Shown in pieces: positions 1 through 8,319 of a DNA stretch of 64,000 nt. A program made the translations under genes and the position numbers. Position 1 is the first letter of the stretch, and every line of letters starts with the position of its first letter. Source of the DNA: Candidatus Fermentibacterota bacterium (lineage in GTDB: Bacteria; Fermentibacterota; Fermentibacteria; Fermentibacterales; JCC-6); NCBI GenBank assembly GCA_014728175.1, contig WJMA01000015.1:96673-160672 (forward strand), in the 5' to 3' direction. The notes beneath the pieces are model-generated. The model saw nothing but the letters and a program-made list of their open reading frames with translations, ran no database searches and was not told the DNA's origin.

Positions 1-910
1 CATGGAATCCCCCCGTCTGGACATCGGAGGATTCGGAAGCAAGCTGCTGCTTCCTCTGAAGGGTCTTTCGGCGGTGCTGAAGGCCCGAAAGCTTCTAAGG
101 CTGGAGGGCGCCGATATAGTCCTGGCCACGGGAGGATACTCCTCCTTCTACTCCGTGCTGGCGGCCAAGAGCATGGGGTTGCCGGTGATGCTGCACGATT
201 CCAACAGCGTTCCCGGCAGATCCAACAGGGTCGCGGCCCTGGTCTCCGATCTGGTCATGGTGGGCTTCAGCGGGGCCTGCAGCTATTTCCGGGGAGCCTG
301 CGAGTTCACCGGCAACCCTGTTCGTTACAACTTGCGCAGGATCAATCCTCTGAAGGCGAGGGACGCCCTGGGGCTTTCACCGGAGCTGCCCGTGGTTCTT
401 TTCCTGGGTGGAAGCCAGGGAGCGAGAAGTTTGAACGACCTGGCGCTGCAGTGCCCGGATGACGTGCAGGTTCTTCTTCAAAGCGGCAGAAGGAACGGCG
501 AGAGGGTTCAAAAGCTGTCCGCCGGCCGGCCGAACCTGAGGCCGTTCGATTTCGTCGATGATCCTTCGGAGATTTACTCCGCGGCGGACGTAGCGCTGGC
601 TCGGGCAGGGGCCATGAGCGTAGCCGAGCTGGCGTGGTTCCGTCTTCCCTCCGTGCTGATCCCCTATCCGCACGCAGCGGACGCCCATCAGTTGAGGAAC
701 GCAATGGAGGTTGCCGGCCTGGGTGGGGCCCTGCTGCTTCGGGAGCCTGAGGCGAGTGGGGAGAAGGTCTGGAACCTGGTACAGGATCTGCTGGACGACT
801 CTGCCAGGAGAAAAGAGATGAGCATGGCCCTCATCGGCCTGATGCCCGAAAACCCGGCTGCGAAGATTGCCCGCAGAGTGGTCCGGGCATGCTGGAGGCC
901 GGCGGTATGA
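1..910 (+). CDS. murG: MurG, partial (5' end outside window)
   Basis: UDP-GlcNAc:undecaprenyl-pyrophosphoryl-MurNAc-pentapeptide GlcNAc transferase, the membrane-associated enzyme that makes lipid II. The frame is open at the left edge, so the N-terminal acceptor domain with its glycine-rich loop is missing; the ATG at position 2 is internal. Visible are the second Rossmann domain with GGSQGARSLN and the donor-site signature RAGAMSVAEL followed by a proline-rich loop and a conserved His-Gln. It leads the cell-wall/division cluster, and its stop overlaps the murC start as ATGA. Confidence 0.95.
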   Translation, partial: MESPRLDIGGFGSKLLLPLKGLSAVLKARKLLRLEGADIVLATGGYSSFYSVLAAKSMGLPVMLHDSNSVPGRSNRVAALVSDLVMVGFSGACSYFRGACEFTGNPVRYNLRRINPLKARDALGLSPELPVVLFLGGSQGARSLNDLALQCPDDVQVLLQSGRRNGERVQKLSAGRPNLRPFDFVDDPSEIYSAADVALARAGAMSVAELAWFRLPSVLIPYPHAADAHQLRNAMEVAGLGGALLLREPEASGEKVWNLVQDLLDDSARRKEMSMALIGLMPENPAAKIARRVVRACWRPAV

Positions 911-2235
911 GCGGTTCTGTCCACCTCATGGGAATAGGCGGCACCGGTATGAGCGCACTCGCCAGGTGGTATCTGCATCTGGGCTGGCGGGTTAGCGGCT
1001 GCGATCTCTCCGAGGGTGAGGAGACCGGGAGGCTGAGCTCGCTGGGAATCGAGGTGCGCAAGGGACACAACCCCGACCATCTGAAGGGGATCGACTGCCT
1101 GGTATTCTCCGCGGCGGTTCCCTCGGACAATCCCGAGCTGCGGGCCGCCAGAGAAGAAGGAATAACGGTTCTGAGAAGGAGCGAGGCCTTGGCCGAGCTA
1201 ACCGCCGGTTCCGAGACGGCGGCGATATCGGGAGCCCACGGCAAGACCACGACCACCGCTCTGATCGGGTGGATTCTTCAGAGCGCGGGGATGGATCCGC
1301 TGGTGATGGCAGGAGGCAGCTCCGTGGCCTGGGACGGCAACTTCCGGGCCGGTGACGGTCCACGGGTGGTGGAGGCAGACGAGTACGACCGGGCGTTTCT
1401 AAGACTCACTCCCAAATGGAGTTGCGTGACCAGTTTCGACAGGGAGCATCTGGAGTGCTACGGCAACGAGGAAGTTCTGTCGACGGCCTTCTCGATTTTC
1501 CTGGAGATGACTCTTCCCGGAGGGGGGATAGTGGTTCCGGAGGATCGGAAGGGCCTGGCCTACTGGGCGGAGCGCCTGGAAAGGAAGGTGGTGACCACCG
1601 GCCGGGGAGGAGACCTCCATTGCGCTTCCCGGGGACCGAGCGACTGGGGGGAGCTTTACGAGGTAGCCCGGCATTCCGGAAGAATTCCTCTACCGGGAGC
1701 GCACAACCTTCGCAACTGCGAATCGGCCTTCGCAGTGTGCGGGTTGATCGGGGTACCGATCGGGGAGTGCGTTAGGTCGGTGGAAAGTTTCCCCGGGGTA
1801 AGCAGAAGATTGGAAAGGCTGAAGGGCGAGGGCGACGGGGAAAGGCTCCTGATATCGGACTACGCCCACCATCCGGCCGAGATGGAGTCCGCCATACGGG
1901 CGGTGCAGAGAATGGACCGGGGAGAGGTGGGAGTGGTCTTCCAGCCCCACCTGTACTCCAGGACTGCGGCCCTTTCCGAGCAGATGGGAAAGGCACTCAG
2001 CCTGGCCGACTGGTCCTTGGTCCTGCCCATCTTTCCGGCCCGGGAGGAGCCCGTCCCGGGAATCGACAACAGGTTGGTGGCGAACGCGGCGAGGCGATTG
2101 GGTGCCCGGTGTCAGACCTGTACGGAGGAGGAGCTCGCCGAAAAACTGGCCTCCCTCCGATCCCGGGTGGTGATCTTCATGGGCGCCGGAAGCGTTGATG
2201 CCATGGCCCGCAGGTTGGTGGAGGAATCGGTATGA
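907..2235 (+). CDS. murC: UDP-N-acetylmuramate--L-alanine ligase
   Basis: Cytoplasmic Mur ligase that adds L-Ala to UDP-MurNAc using ATP. The 442-residue product is about family length. It shows GIGGTGM at residues 9-15, the ATP P-loop GAHGKTTTT at about 109-117, EADE at 156-159, and a DYAHHP motif in the C-terminal third. An ATG at 889 is also in frame, but the one at 907 has GGAGG nine bases upstream and forms the ATGA overlap with murG typical of this strand, so 907 is preferred. The stop overlaps ftsQ by four bases. No murB or ddl follows, unlike many dcw clusters. Confidence 0.95.
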   Translation: MSGSVHLMGIGGTGMSALARWYLHLGWRVSGCDLSEGEETGRLSSLGIEVRKGHNPDHLKGIDCLVFSAAVPSDNPELRAAREEGITVLRRSEALAELTAGSETAAISGAHGKTTTTALIGWILQSAGMDPLVMAGGSSVAWDGNFRAGDGPRVVEADEYDRAFLRLTPKWSCVTSFDREHLECYGNEEVLSTAFSIFLEMTLPGGGIVVPEDRKGLAYWAERLERKVVTTGRGGDLHCASRGPSDWGELYEVARHSGRIPLPGAHNLRNCESAFAVCGLIGVPIGECVRSVESFPGVSRRLERLKGEGDGERLLISDYAHHPAEMESAIRAVQRMDRGEVGVVFQPHLYSRTAALSEQMGKALSLADWSLVLPIFPAREEPVPGIDNRLVANAARRLGARCQTCTEEELAEKLASLRSRVVIFMGAGSVDAMARRLVEESV

Positions 2236-2930
2236 GGCACGGCAAAGCCGTGGTATGGCCCTTCTTGATTCTATCCCTCCTCGCCTTTGGGGGAGCGCTG
2301 GCGTACAGGTGGGCCGAGAGACGAGGGGTGTTCGACCTGGACGTGATCAGGATCAGGGGAGCCTCTCCGGCGGACTCCACCGTAGTTGCCTGCCTGGTCG
2401 CACCCCTGTTCGGTACCCCCCTGGGATCCGTGGACATCGATGGGCTGCGACGGAACCTGGAAGAGGTGAGCTTCATCCGGAAGGCCGAGGTGAAGAGAAG
2501 ATGGCCCTCAACGGTGGTGGTCGACCTTCAAACCGAGACCGCCGCGGTGCTCCTGGCGGTGGGGGATAGGATGGTCCCCCTGACCGAGTGCTGCCAGCCC
2601 CTTCCCCCCGATCACCTGTGCGATTCGTTGCCCGTGCTGGAAGTTCGGGAGAGGATCGAGCCGGATGTGCTGTCGGAGATCGTTCCCTGGATGGGCCTGG
2701 GCAGACTTCCAGCCGAAGAGGTGCAGGACGCGTTCGTGGACGACAGGGGTCTTACGGTGCGACTTCGTTCCGGAGTCTCCGTGCTGGTGGGTCGAAGCAA
2801 TCTGGATAAACGCTGGAAGTTCTATCGAAGCGTGCCACCTTCCCTGGTCCGAACCGCCGAGGGAGGTTGCGTGGACATGCGTTTCAAGAACCAGGCGGTA
2901 TTCGACCTGAGGTCGGAGGAGGGGTCATGA
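2232..2930 (+). CDS. ftsQ: Cell division protein FtsQ/DivIB
   Basis: Bitopic divisome protein. Residues about 6-26 form one transmembrane segment after a short cytoplasmic start. A POTRA-type domain follows at about 35-105 (start FDLDVIRIRGAS, then FIRKAEVKRRWPSTVVVDL), and the rest is a beta domain. At 232 residues it is short but within range. Sequence identity in this family is low, so the call relies on the POTRA pattern and on the position between murC and ftsA. It overlaps both neighbours by four bases, implying translational coupling. Confidence 0.88.
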   Translation: MRHGKAVVWPFLILSLLAFGGALAYRWAERRGVFDLDVIRIRGASPADSTVVACLVAPLFGTPLGSVDIDGLRRNLEEVSFIRKAEVKRRWPSTVVVDLQTETAAVLLAVGDRMVPLTECCQPLPPDHLCDSLPVLEVRERIEPDVLSEIVPWMGLGRLPAEEVQDAFVDDRGLTVRLRSGVSVLVGRSNLDKRWKFYRSVPPSLVRTAEGGCVDMRFKNQAVFDLRSEEGS

Positions 2931-4171
2931 ACGGTCACCTTCTCGCGAGCCTGGACATAGGAACCGGCAAGGTGATCTGCGCGGTGGCGGAGCTTTCGCC
3001 CGAGCAGGAGTTCTGCGTCACCGCGGTGGGCCAGGAAGAGCTGGGTGGGGCTCTCCGTAGAGGGATGGTGGTAAGCGTAAAGAAAGTGGCTGCGGCCATC
3101 GAGAGCGCGATCGAGGAAGCCGAGTTGGTCCTGCCCTGGTCCGTCGAGGACGTGTTTCTCTCCGTAAGCGGGGAGCACGTGAGGGGCTTTGCCGGGACCG
3201 GCACGGTCAGCGTGGGCAGCTCGGACGAGCAAGGGGCGTCGGAGATAACCAGGGAGGACGTCGCGAAGGCAGAGGAAGCGGCCAGAGCGGTCGGGCTTCC
3301 CGCAGGATGCAGGGTATTGGAAACCATAAGAAGGGATTACGCCGTGGATGGCTTCGAGCGTTTGCGCGAGCCACCCATGGGACTGAACGCCGAGCAGCTT
3401 AGTGCCAGGATCTACACCGTCATATCGGACAAGGTGGCCACCCAGAATCTCGAGCAGTGCGTAAGGCAGGCCGACAGGTTCGTATCCGGTGTATATCCCT
3501 CCGCCCTGGCCAGTGGCATGGCGGTTCTGTCGGAGGACGAGATGGAGATGGGAGTGGTGGCGGTGGACGTGGGAGCCGGCACCACCGACGTCGCCGTTTT
3601 CAAGGACGGCACACTCGCCCATCTGGGAGTGGTCTCACTGGGCGGGGACCTGATTACCAGCGACCTGCAGTCTCTGCGGGTATCCCTGCAGGAGGCGGAG
3701 AAGCTGAAGACCAAATGGGCGGTGGCCAGCGATTCGATGGTGGACGCGAAAAAGAGCATGAAGGTGCCCCGGCTGGGAGGCAGGGGGACCTTTACCGTAT
3801 CCCACGCCGTGGTCTCCCAGATAGTTATCCAGCGGGTGGAGGAGATCTTCGAGGCGGTCTCCAGGGAAATCTCGAAATCCGGGCTGGACTCGACCGAGCT
3901 TCCGGGCGGAATGGTGGTCACCGGCGGCAGCTCCAGGCTTCCCGGTCTGGTCGAGGCTGCCGGCGAGGTGACGGGCCTTCCCGTCGAGCTGGGCAAGCCC
4001 ACCGGATTCGAGACCGCGACGGAGCTGGTCTCCTCGCCCGAGTACTCCACGGCGGTGGGGCTTCTGCTTTTGGGACTGAGAAAGGTTGGTGAGAGTGAGA
4101 GATGGACCCGGGAGAGGTTCTTCTCGGAAGTAAAGAGCAAGATAGCCGAAATACTGAAGAAGCTGCGTTAA
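2927..4171 (+). CDS. ftsA: Cell division protein FtsA
   Basis: Actin-like ATPase that tethers FtsZ to the membrane. The 414-residue protein has the phosphate-1 motif LASLDIGTGKV near the start, the phosphate-2 motif VDVGAGTTDVAVF in the middle, and the adenosine motif TGGSSRLPGL late. The extreme C-terminus (RWTRERFFSEVKSKIAEIL) is a basic amphipathic helix, as expected for the membrane-targeting sequence. An in-frame ATG lies 60 bases upstream, but the start at 2927 sits behind GGAGGAGGGG and gives the usual ATGA overlap with ftsQ. Confidence 0.95.
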   Translation: MNGHLLASLDIGTGKVICAVAELSPEQEFCVTAVGQEELGGALRRGMVVSVKKVAAAIESAIEEAELVLPWSVEDVFLSVSGEHVRGFAGTGTVSVGSSDEQGASEITREDVAKAEEAARAVGLPAGCRVLETIRRDYAVDGFERLREPPMGLNAEQLSARIYTVISDKVATQNLEQCVRQADRFVSGVYPSALASGMAVLSEDEMEMGVVAVDVGAGTTDVAVFKDGTLAHLGVVSLGGDLITSDLQSLRVSLQEAEKLKTKWAVASDSMVDAKKSMKVPRLGGRGTFTVSHAVVSQIVIQRVEEIFEAVSREISKSGLDSTELPGGMVVTGGSSRLPGLVEAAGEVTGLPVELGKPTGFETATELVSSPEYSTAVGLLLLGLRKVGESERWTRERFFSEVKSKIAEILKKLR

Positions 4172-4181
4172 GGAGGGTAGC

Positions 4182-5333
4182 ATGGCAGTGATCGAGTTGA
4201 AGGAAATAGGAGAGGAGACCTCCGGCCGAGCCATACTGAAAGTGGTAGGTGTGGGGGGCTGCGGCGGAAACGCGATCAACCGGATGATAAGGTCCAACCT
4301 TACGGGGGTCGATTACGTCGCGGTCAATACCGATTGCCAGGCTCTGGAAGGTTGCCTGGCCGACACCCAGGTGCAGATCGGTCCCCGGGTTACCCGGGGC
4401 CTGGGTGCGGGCGGCAACGCCGAGGTCGGCGAACAGGCCGCGGAGGAAAGCATCAAGGAGGTCGAGGAATCGATCGAGGGCAGCCACATGGTCTTCATAG
4501 CCGCGGGTATGGGCGGTGGTACCGGCACCGGGGCCGCGCCCGTGATGGCCAAGGTGGCCCGGGACGCCGGCGCCATAACCGTGGGAGTTGTCACCAGGCC
4601 CTTCGAGTTCGAGGGTACGGTGAAGGCCAACCAGGCCGAGCACGGTATAGAAGCTCTGCGCAAGGACGTGGATACCCTGATCGTAATACCCAACGACAGG
4701 CTGCATGCCCTGGCCGATCCGGAGGCTAGCCTGCAGAGCGTTTTTGACATGGCCAACATGGTGCTGCTCAACGCAGTGGAGGGAATATCCAGCCTGATCT
4801 CATCCCCCGGGCTGATCAACCTGGACTTCCAGGACGTGAAGAACGTCATCACCCAGGGCGGCGGAGCTATGATGGGCAGTGGCAAGGCCACCGGCCAGAG
4901 CAGGGCGGTGGAAGCGGCCCGAGAGGCGATATCCAGCCCCCTTCTGGACAGTGTGTCCATAGAAGGCTCCAAGGCCCTTCTGGTGAGCATACTCTCCTCC
5001 TCGAAGATAAGGTTCTCCGAGTTCACGGAGGTCATGCACACCATCACCGGGGTGGTTGGCAACCAGGCCAACGTGTTCATGGGCTCCAGCATAAACGAGG
5101 AGATGGGTGAGGAGCTCAAGGTGACGGTCATATCCACCGGTTTTGGAGAGATACCTGCTTCCGAGCCGGAGGAGATAGAGATCTCCGTCGACGAGGAGAT
5201 GGACTTCCCCTACGCCAAAGGCAGGTCCGGGCAGGAGCGGGAGCAGGCTCCGATAATAACCCAGGGACCTAACCCCAAGGTGGAGACGAAGCACCCGAGA
5301 ATCCCCCCGTTCCTCAGGAGAACGGTGGACTAA
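4182..5333 (+). CDS. ftsZ: Cell division protein FtsZ
   Basis: Tubulin-like GTPase that forms the division ring. The 383-residue product has the GGCGGNAINRM nucleotide loop, the tubulin signature GMGGGTGTGAAP, the T7 loop NLDFQDVKNVI, a short acidic linker, and a conserved C-terminal tail ending HPRIPPFLRRTVD that would bind FtsA. The start follows AAGGAGGG at good spacing, ten bases after ftsA. It appears to end the division operon. Confidence 0.97.
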   Translation: MAVIELKEIGEETSGRAILKVVGVGGCGGNAINRMIRSNLTGVDYVAVNTDCQALEGCLADTQVQIGPRVTRGLGAGGNAEVGEQAAEESIKEVEESIEGSHMVFIAAGMGGGTGTGAAPVMAKVARDAGAITVGVVTRPFEFEGTVKANQAEHGIEALRKDVDTLIVIPNDRLHALADPEASLQSVFDMANMVLLNAVEGISSLISSPGLINLDFQDVKNVITQGGGAMMGSGKATGQSRAVEAAREAISSPLLDSVSIEGSKALLVSILSSSKIRFSEFTEVMHTITGVVGNQANVFMGSSINEEMGEELKVTVISTGFGEIPASEPEEIEISVDEEMDFPYAKGRSGQEREQAPIITQGPNPKVETKHPRIPPFLRRTVD

Positions 5334-5343
5334 AACATTGTGA

Positions 5344-5365
5344 TAGAACAGTTTATGCTGTTTTA
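5344..5365 (+). terminator. Weak inverted repeat after ftsZ
   Basis: An eight-pair stem including one G-T pair (TAGAACAG against CTGTTTTA) around the loop TTTATG, eleven bases after the ftsZ stop and followed by no long T run. It may be a weak terminator or attenuator of the division operon. It overlaps the alternative TTG start of the next gene. Confidence 0.3.
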
Positions 5366-5431
5366 TTGCGATACCGTTTGGCTCGCCAGTATATTCGAGG
5401 GGCCAAAAACCTCAGGGGAGCGGCGTTTGGG

Positions 5432-7090
5432 ATGAGTCGAAGATCTGCGGCCGACAAATACGATGCCAGAAGAAGAGAGTTCCTGGAAAAGGAGCAGAGG
5501 CTTCTCTACGCGGACAACCAAGGCGTTTTCGAGACGGTCCTGGCAACGGCCAAGAGGTACGGTACCGCCATGGCCTCTCTGGAGTACCAGCGCATCTTCC
5601 TTCATCTGTCCAGCTGGCCGGAGACCCGGTGCGAGAGGGCTTTCTTTCCCCAGAAGGACGAGTTCCACTGGCGCAAGCGCTTCGAGAGGCCCTTCGTAAC
5701 GCACGACTCGGGAAAGCCCCTGGGCAAATCGGACATGATCCTGTTCCACATCTCCCACGAGCGGGATTACGAGGACATGCTGCGGATGATGCAGATGTCG
5801 GGCATCGCCCTTCGCTCGGAGGACCGGGCGGGTACCTGGCCCATAGTGATTGCCGCGGGCTTATGCGTTACCGCCAATCCGCTTCCCCTGGCCCCGTTCG
5901 TGGACGCCTTCATCATAGGCGAGACCGAGCCGGCCCTGGGACCGGTGCTGGATACCATAAAGAGCCTGGGAGCGCAGGGCGCGGGCATGTCCAAGATTCT
6001 CAGGTGGGTGGCCCAGCTTCCGGGCATATACGTCCCCTCCCATCACGGGGTCACCGACGTCGGTACCACCATCATGAGGCAATGGGCGGGGGCCGATGCC
6101 ATCGGATCCCGGTCCTGCGTATGTACGCCGAAATGTGATCTGGGCCCCATCAGCCTGCTGGAGATAGCCAGGGGCTGCCCCTACAACTGCAGATTCTGCA
6201 TGGCCGGCTACATATACCTTCCCTACCGGGAGAACCGCCTGGAGGACCTGATGGAGTCCATCGACGAGCTTCCCAAGAATATGCCGTTGTGTCTGATGGG
6301 ATGCTCGCCACCCTCACACTCCGCCTTCGGAGACATCGTGGGATACGCTGAAAAGAACCGGCACAAGGTAACTTTGGGATGGCTGAGGCCGGAGGACGAG
6401 CTGCAGTTGCGCAACATGTGCGAGGACTACTCTCCTTGCACGGTAACCGTGGCTCCCGAGGCGGGAACCGAGAGCCTGCGCAAGGTAGTAGGCAAGAGCC
6501 TTTCCGACGAGGAGGTCATCGATGCCTTCCGCAAGGCTCCGCCGGATGCCGAGAGAGGTAGGCTCTACTTCATGTTGGGCCTTCCCTTCGAGGAGGAGGA
6601 AGACCGGCAGGGCATCGTTGAGCTGGTCGAGCGGGTGAGAGAGATGACGGACCTGCCTCTGGTGGTCTCCATCTCGCCGTTCGTTCCCCGACCCTGGACC
6701 GCCTTCCAATGGTCACCCATGGTTCGTCCCAGAAGACTGAGGGAGCGATTGGAGCCCATAGAGGCTGGCCTCAAGCGCATATCCAAGGTCGAGCTGGAGG
6801 TATCCAGCTTCAGGGAGGGTCACATAGTGGCTCTTCTGGCCAGGGGAGGGGCGGACGTGGCCCGGGCGCTGGAGGAGAGGCTGAAGGGTTTGGGTTGGAA
6901 TACGGCCTTCGGAAACGCGGGCATAAAGATAAACTGGGTTTTCAAGCCTTTGAAGCCAGGCAAGAAGTTCGGATGGGACTTCCTCAACATGGGATTCGGA
7001 TATACCCGGCTGACCCGGGAACTCCAGCTGGCCGTATCGGCCAACCAGTGCCGTTTCAAGGCCAAGCCCAGGCCGGAGGAAGAGGAGTAG
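5432..7090 (+). CDS. B12-binding-like radical SAM protein
   Basis: Radical SAM enzyme of 552 residues. The cluster-binding motif CPYNCRFC (C-x3-C-x2-C) lies about 240 residues in, after an N-terminal region that resembles the degenerate B12-binding Rossmann domain of the TIGR03960/YgiQ-like class; the core continues past VAPEAGTESLRKVVGK. The substrate is not known. The ATG at 5432 (GGGGAG upstream) is preferred; an in-frame TTG at 5366 would add 22 residues. It is monocistronic or weakly linked to ftsZ, and it converges on rpmB with nine bases between the stops. Confidence 0.82.
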   Translation: MSRRSAADKYDARRREFLEKEQRLLYADNQGVFETVLATAKRYGTAMASLEYQRIFLHLSSWPETRCERAFFPQKDEFHWRKRFERPFVTHDSGKPLGKSDMILFHISHERDYEDMLRMMQMSGIALRSEDRAGTWPIVIAAGLCVTANPLPLAPFVDAFIIGETEPALGPVLDTIKSLGAQGAGMSKILRWVAQLPGIYVPSHHGVTDVGTTIMRQWAGADAIGSRSCVCTPKCDLGPISLLEIARGCPYNCRFCMAGYIYLPYRENRLEDLMESIDELPKNMPLCLMGCSPPSHSAFGDIVGYAEKNRHKVTLGWLRPEDELQLRNMCEDYSPCTVTVAPEAGTESLRKVVGKSLSDEEVIDAFRKAPPDAERGRLYFMLGLPFEEEEDRQGIVELVERVREMTDLPLVVSISPFVPRPWTAFQWSPMVRPRRLRERLEPIEAGLKRISKVELEVSSFREGHIVALLARGGADVARALEERLKGLGWNTAFGNAGIKINWVFKPLKPGKKFGWDFLNMGFGYTRLTRELQLAVSANQCRFKAKPRPEEEE

Positions 7091-7091
7091 G

Positions 7092-7112
7092 AGGGCCGGT
7101 CAGGCCTTTCTT
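7092..7112 (+). terminator. Possible weak terminator between convergent genes
   Basis: A short stem AGGGCC/GGCCTT with the loop GGTCA, followed by a T-rich stretch (TCTT). It follows the radical SAM stop directly and overlaps the 3' end of rpmB on the other strand. Short stem, so low confidence. Confidence 0.33.
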
Positions 7113-7288
7113 ACCCTGCCCGCTCTTATGCAGGCCGTGCAGACCTTGATTCTCTTTACTTTGCCGTCCACTATGGCCCGTATCTTATGCAGGTTGGGCT
7201 TCCAGGTACGCTTGGAGCGCTTGTCGGAGTGGCTGACGTGATGCCCCGAGACCGTACCCTTGCCGCATATCTCGCATTTGCGTGACAT
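7100..7288 (-). CDS. rpmB: 50S ribosomal protein L28
   Basis: Large-subunit ribosomal protein, 62 residues, full length for the family. It begins SRKCEICGKG and carries two CxxC pairs (CEIC and CTAC), so it is the zinc-binding form. The central HHVSHSDKRSKRTWKPNL is diagnostic for L28. A ribosome binding site (AAAGGAA) precedes the ATG. It is transcribed divergently from the tmRNA gene and stands alone, as is common for rpmB. Confidence 0.97.
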   Translation of the reverse strand: MSRKCEICGKGTVSGHHVSHSDKRSKRTWKPNLHKIRAIVDGKVKRIKVCTACIRAGRVRKA

Positions 7289-7334
7289 GGAGTGATTCCT
7301 TTCGATCCCTGACCAACGCTATTGGAGGGACGAA

Positions 7335-7363
7335 TAAATAAGACCTCGAAGTTCCTCTGGCAA
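7335..7363 (-). promoter_or_regulatory. Candidate sigma-70 promoter of rpmB
   Basis: On the minus strand, TTGCCA (7363-7358), a 17-base spacer, then TATTTA (7340-7335), about 50 bases before the rpmB start. Spacing is ideal and the match moderate. Confidence 0.5.
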
Positions 7364-7407
7364 GGCTGGCTATCCTCCAGCAGGGAACTGCCAACCGTTC
7401 TCGGTGG

Positions 7408-7435
7408 TTGACACTGGTGAGGAACCTGTGATAAT
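7408..7435 (+). promoter_or_regulatory. Candidate sigma-70 promoter of tmRNA
   Basis: A consensus -35 TTGACA (7408-7413), a 16-base spacer, and -10 GATAAT (7430-7435), with TG upstream of the -10. The mature tmRNA 5' end follows 18 bases later, leaving room for a short 5' leader removed by RNase P. This is the clearest housekeeping promoter in the window. Confidence 0.72.
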
Positions 7436-7452
7436 TCTCATTGGGCACTCGT

Positions 7453-7804
7453 GGGGGCGACAGGTCTCGACGGGCTCGGAAGTGGTTCCGCGGTTGCATG
7501 CCGAGGTCCGCAGCCTCGTAAAACATGCGGAACACACAACTGCCGCGTAATACGGCAACCGCCGCTCCCTAGAATCGGAGCGGCCGCTCTCCTCGGCCCG
7601 GCCTTCCGGTCGGGGGTAGAGCGTCAGAAGGAAGGCTGGTCGGAAAGCCCAGCTGTCAGGTGTACCGGCGAGATTTAAAGGCAGCTACTCCGGGCACGGC
7701 CGGTCGGAGTCAAAGCCTGGAGGAAATGCAGCTCCGACCTAAGCATGTAGGAGCTGCGGAGTCCCCGAGTCCGGACGCGGGTTCGATTCCCGCCGCCTCC
7801 ACCA
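7453..7804 (+). ncRNA. ssrA: Transfer-messenger RNA (tmRNA)
   Basis: Rescues stalled ribosomes and tags the nascent peptide. The 5' end GGGGGCG pairs with CGCCTCC at the 3' end (one G-U pair), then A and an encoded CCA. The 5' GACAGGTCTCGACGGG, the pseudoknot 1 pattern (CGAGG with CCTCG; TCCGC with GCGGA) and the T-arm GCGGGTTCGATTCCCGC are all present. A perfect eight-pair helix 5 (GCCGCTCC/GGAGCGGC) holds a TAG in its loop at 7570-7572. The best-placed tag frame runs from about 7546 and ends N-T-A-T-A-A-P before that TAG. The exact resume codon cannot be fixed by eye. Confidence 0.95.
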
Positions 7805-7845
7805 GCTTCCCTGACACTCGAATATCGTGGAAGCGGGTTGAAGTG

Positions 7846-8319
7846 GTGTGCCAGTTGCGGCTTTTGAGCTTCATCAGCCATGAGAGGATCAAGATCCTCC
7901 AGTGCGGGACCAAGCGAGAGGCTCTGATGGAGATGATAAAGCTGCTACAGAGCACGGGTGCCGTATCCGAGGAAGACGGATTGTCCCACCTTATCTTCCA
8001 GCGCGAGGCCAGCATTAGCACGGGCCTAGAGCTGGGTATAGCCGTACCCCACACCAGAATAGAAGGCATGGCCAAGCCCGTGGTGGCCGTAGGCACAGCA
8101 CCCCACGGCATTCCCGACTACGAGACCATAGACGGCTCTGAGGTCACCATTCTGGTCATGATAGTTACCGGCACCGGCAATCCCGCCGTATACAGTACGC
8201 TGCTGGCTCAGGCCGTCGAGATACTCAGGATCGACGAGGCCAGGGAAGAGCTCATGGCCGCTTCCACCCCCGCCGAGATCTACGGAATTCTGGCCGCCCG
8301 GGCCGGTGACAAGAGCTGA
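7846..8319 (+). CDS. PTS IIA (fructose/mannitol/nitrogen-type) domain protein
   Basis: A single EIIA-type-2 domain of about 157 residues with the phospho-histidine motif ELGIAVPHTR. No EIIB, EIIC, HPr or EI gene is nearby, so a PtsN-like regulatory role is more likely than sugar transport (inference). The start is uncertain: GTG codons at 7843 and 7846 and a TTG at 7855 are possible, and all fall just after the tmRNA; the first ATG (7927) would remove part of the fold. The stop overlaps the trmO start region by 14 bases. Confidence 0.8.
   Translation: MCQLRLLSFISHERIKILQCGTKREALMEMIKLLQSTGAVSEEDGLSHLIFQREASISTGLELGIAVPHTRIEGMAKPVVAVGTAPHGIPDYETIDGSEVTILVMIVTGTGNPAVYSTLLAQAVEILRIDEAREELMAASTPAEIYGILAARAGDKS

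Noticed and set aside
889..906. Longer MurC start at 889
   Set aside because: The ATG at 907 has better Shine-Dalgarno spacing and the typical ATGA overlap, and MurC proteins begin shortly before the GIGGTGM motif.
1..910. ATG at position 2 as the MurG start
   Set aside because: The frame is open at the window edge and the glycine-rich N-terminal domain is missing, so the gene begins outside the window.
5344..5365. LexA/SOS-box interpretation of ACAG-N6-CTGT
   Set aside because: Spacing and orientation do not fit CTGT-N8-ACAG, so only a weak hairpin is listed.
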